Shown here piece after piece: positions 61,868-64,000 of a stretch of DNA of 64,000 nt. A program made the position numbers and the translations under genes. A model generated the notes under the pieces. It had not been told where the DNA came from, searched no databases, and worked only from the letters and a program-made list of their open reading frames with translations. The stretch's first letter is position 1, and each line of letters starts with the position of its first letter. The stretch is taken from contig NZ_VFPG01000001.1 of the NCBI RefSeq assembly GCF_006716565.1, forward strand, positions 5,456,001 through 5,520,000. Reading direction: 5' to 3'. Origin of the DNA: Nocardia bhagyanarayanae. GTDB lineage: Bacteria > Actinomycetota > Actinomycetes > Mycobacteriales > Mycobacteriaceae.

Positions 61868-62524
61868 CTACCAGTCGGTCCAAGCGACGGCGCGCAGCGG
61901 AAACGAGCCCGTTCCGTGCACCGGCGCGGGCAGCGCGACCAGCCTGGCGCCGAGGTCGGGCACCGCGTGGAGGTTCGTCATCTGCTCGATGATCGGAATC
62001 CCCGCGCCCAGCAGCGTGTGGTGACACGGCCGCGTCGGCAGGGACGTGTCGTCGATGTCGAGCGAGTCGATGCCGACCAGCGCGACATTGGCGGCGACGA
62101 GCGCGTCCGCGACCTCGCCGACCAGGAACGGATGTCCGGGGCCCTGATACGAGGCCGAACCCCATCGGGAGGACCACCCGGTGTGCACGAGCACCGCCTT
62201 GCCCCACAGCCGGGCGGGGTCACCGAGCAGATCCGGCCCCACCGCGCGCATCCCCGCCGCACGGATCACCACGATCGGCACATTGAACAGCCGCTCCAGC
62301 GGCAGCTCGGCGATGTCGCCGCCCTCGGCGTGGAAATGGAAGGGTGCGGCGATGTAGGTGCCGGTGTGGCCGACCATGTCCACGCGGGCGATCTCGTAGG
62401 CCATGTCGATCAGCGGCGACCGCGTACGCGAAATGTCCGGGGTGACTCGCGGGCGAGGCAGGCCTTGGTAGGTGAGCATGCCGTCCGAGATCGGATGGGA
62501 CAGCTCCACGACCGACTTGCTCAT
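61868..62524 (-). CDS. Cyclase / kynurenine formamidase-like family protein
   Basis: 218 residues of the metal-dependent cyclase family (KynB-like). Marks are VVELSHPISDGMLTYQGLP at the N-terminus, the metal-binding VGHTGTYIAAPFHFHAEGGDI (HxGTxxDxPxH-like, here with Ala for the Asp), VLVHTGWS and ALVGIDSLDIDD. The changed metal motif makes formamidase activity uncertain. No Shine-Dalgarno is seen; TACGGT (plus 62532-62537) lies seven bases upstream of the ATG, suggesting a leaderless mRNA. The ChoD-like gene is convergent. Confidence 0.88.
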   Translation of the reverse strand: MSKSVVELSHPISDGMLTYQGLPRPRVTPDISRTRSPLIDMAYEIARVDMVGHTGTYIAAPFHFHAEGGDIAELPLERLFNVPIVVIRAAGMRAVGPDLLGDPARLWGKAVLVHTGWSSRWGSASYQGPGHPFLVGEVADALVAANVALVGIDSLDIDDTSLPTRPCHHTLLGAGIPIIEQMTNLHAVPDLGARLVALPAPVHGTGSFPLRAVAWTDW

Positions 62525-62732
62525 GCTGGCGACCGTACCGGCCGCTTGGGCTGCGATCTACCGATCCACCCGCACGCATCGTCGGGGACCGAGCCTCGAG
62601 GCGATGCTGCCGGAACACGATTTGGCGGCGCACTCGCACCCCTTCGGCGTGTCGCTGGGAGTTTGCCGAAGAGGGCATTTGAATGCTGGTGGCTCGTCGA
62701 CGTATCCGCGCTCCCCTTGGAGGTCAGAGGTC

Positions 62733-63968
62733 GTGACTCGTCCGTTTTCCCTGTTCCCCGGCAATTGCTGCAACCGCGTGACCCAAGTCCTCGGCACCCT
62801 CGGCGGTATGGCGCTGGGTGTTGTGCTGGCGACGACGGCAACCGCGGCACCGCTGTATCCCGCACCCGATCCGGACCCGTTCTACGCCGCCCCGGCGGAC
62901 CTGGCCGCACACCGCCCCGGCGACGTGCTGGACGTGCGGGAATTGCCGCCGCTGCCGCTCTTCCCCGGCGCCATCGTCCGGCAGGTCGAGTTCCGGTCCA
63001 CCGACTCGCACGGCACGCCGATCGCCGCGACAACGACGATCCTCACCCCCCTCTTCAACCGGCCGGACGCGCCGCTGCTGTCGTATCAACACTTCATCAA
63101 CTCGCTCGGCAGTCAATGCGCGGTGTCACGCAGGCTCTACGACAACGATGTGAACCTGTCGCTCACCACCCCGATTCTGAACGTCGCGTTGCAGCAGGGC
63201 TGGAGTATCGCGCTGCCGGATCATCTCGGTCCGCAGTTCGCCCTCGGCGCCGCTCGCCTCGGTGGCCAGATCACCTTGGACGGCATTCGCGCGGCCAAAC
63301 GACTACCCGAGCTAGGTCTGGCGAACAGCCCGGTGGGAATGGTGGGCTACTCGGGCGGCGGCATCGCCACCTCATGGGCGGCGGCGCTGCAACCGACGTA
63401 CGCGCCCGAGCTGAATCTCGCCGGCGCCGCCATCGGCGGCGTACCGATGAACTTGTGGACCATGGCGGAGGCTTTGGGCTACGACCCGCACCCGGCCTTC
63501 GGACTGGCCATGGCGGTGGCGATCGGCCTGGAACGGGAGTACCCGAACCGGCTGCCGCTCGGCGCGCACCTCAACCCACGTGGCCTCGAGGTCCGCGCCG
63601 CGATGGCCAACAGCTGCACCAATGAACTGCTCGCCATCGGCGCCAACACCGGTGCGCGCGACTACGCCTCCAACCCCTTCTTCGACATGCCCGCCGATGC
63701 CAGGGCGGTCGTGGAGGAGAACAGCTTGGAGCTGTACCCCGGCGTGCCGGAAATCCCGATGTTCGAATGGCATTCGCCGAGCGACCCGCTGATTCCGGTC
63801 GGCTCCATCGCGAACACCGACCGTCGCTGGTGCGATGCGGGGGTGCAGCTGGAAACGCTGCGCGTGTCCGTCCCCGAGCATCTGTCCGCGGCATTGGCCG
63901 GCGCGCCCGCGGCGATGACGTGGCTGGACGCCCGGATCAAGGGCCATCCCGCACCGCGCAACTGCTGA
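62733..63968 (+). CDS. Secreted lipase of the LIP (secretory lipase) family
   Basis: 411-residue alpha/beta hydrolase. The N-terminus has a signal sequence with a hydrophobic core (VLGTLGGMALGVVLATTATAA). The mature part has the family pattern FYAAPADLAAHRPGDVLDVREL, nucleophile Ser207 in GYSGGGIATSWAA, and near the end PMFEWHSPSDPLIPV with the acidic residue. These enzymes release fatty acids from esters. The GTG at 62733 follows GGAGGTCAGAGG. The in-frame extension back to 62472 overlaps the cyclase gene and is rejected. Confidence 0.9.
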   Translation: MTRPFSLFPGNCCNRVTQVLGTLGGMALGVVLATTATAAPLYPAPDPDPFYAAPADLAAHRPGDVLDVRELPPLPLFPGAIVRQVEFRSTDSHGTPIAATTTILTPLFNRPDAPLLSYQHFINSLGSQCAVSRRLYDNDVNLSLTTPILNVALQQGWSIALPDHLGPQFALGAARLGGQITLDGIRAAKRLPELGLANSPVGMVGYSGGGIATSWAAALQPTYAPELNLAGAAIGGVPMNLWTMAEALGYDPHPAFGLAMAVAIGLEREYPNRLPLGAHLNPRGLEVRAAMANSCTNELLAIGANTGARDYASNPFFDMPADARAVVEENSLELYPGVPEIPMFEWHSPSDPLIPVGSIANTDRRWCDAGVQLETLRVSVPEHLSAALAGAPAAMTWLDARIKGHPAPRNC

Positions 63969-64000
63969 CCGTCGCTCGCCAGATCAACAGCGCCGCTTAC

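Overview
The window is high-GC actinobacterial chromosome, most likely Nocardia or a close mycolic-acid relative. This rests on the gene content: a HadA/HadB-type hydroxyacyl dehydratase, an MmpL-family transporter, a ChoD-like GMC oxidoreductase, F420-type enzymes (LLM class and Ddn-like), an aa3 oxidase subunit I, a maltokinase cap-like protein and many TetR/LysR/HxlR/MerR regulators. No tRNA, rRNA, CRISPR array or complete insertion sequence was seen. Gene order is that of an accessory, regulator-rich stretch anchored by two respiratory loci: the end of the nuo operon (nuoM, nuoN) at the left edge and ctaD at about 55 kb.

Layout. 0-5.6 kb: nuoM-nuoN, a strong bidirectional terminator, a lipoprotein and an SDR. 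5.8-9.5 kb: an ECF41 sigma factor with a textbook self-promoter, an XRE regulator divergent from an NADP/F420-type reductase, and a scar of three gene remnants (coaD-like, kinase-like, regulator tail). 9.5-12.6 kb: an ABC-F ribosome-protection ATPase whose mRNA carries an 8-codon leader peptide able to pair with the Shine-Dalgarno sequence, preceded by a DUF418 membrane protein. 12.7-20.2 kb: hypothetical, solute-binding, subtilisin-like, HdeD-like, DoxX-like, maltokinase-cap-like and coiled-coil DNA-binding-type genes. 20.5-26.6 kb: a TnsA-like remnant, HAD protein, zinc alcohol dehydrogenase, SDR and XRE remnants, carboxylesterase, SnoaL-like protein divergent from a second ECF41 sigma factor, and an ankyrin lipoprotein.

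26.6-38 kb: LysR, a HadA-HadB fusion, HxlR divergent from an aminotransferase across two tandem operators, an LLM oxidoreductase, a tyrosine recombinase, amidase, GNAT, MBL-fold protein and an APC permease. 38-47.7 kb: FAD monooxygenase, alcohol dehydrogenase pseudogene, HIT protein, TylF-like methyltransferase, DapA-like lyase divergent from LysR, Ddn-like protein, MMPL transporter and a methyltransferase. 48-64 kb: secreted GH1 enzyme, PucR regulator and amidohydrolase, a P450-TetR operon with a KstR-type box, ctaD, three more regulators, an AurF-like diiron oxygenase, a ChoD-like oxidoreductase, a cyclase and a secreted lipase.

Regulation is the richest layer. Many genes lacking a Shine-Dalgarno show TAnnnT followed by 6 or 7 bases and then ATG/GTG, the arrangement expected for leaderless mRNAs. 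Palindromes lie over promoters next to the HxlR, LysR, MerR and TetR genes. The two ECF41 sigma factors each have a matching N16-spaced promoter, and the second one shares its intergenic region with a similar promoter for the divergent SnoaL-like gene. The most novel-looking element is the leader-peptide attenuator in front of the ABC-F gene.
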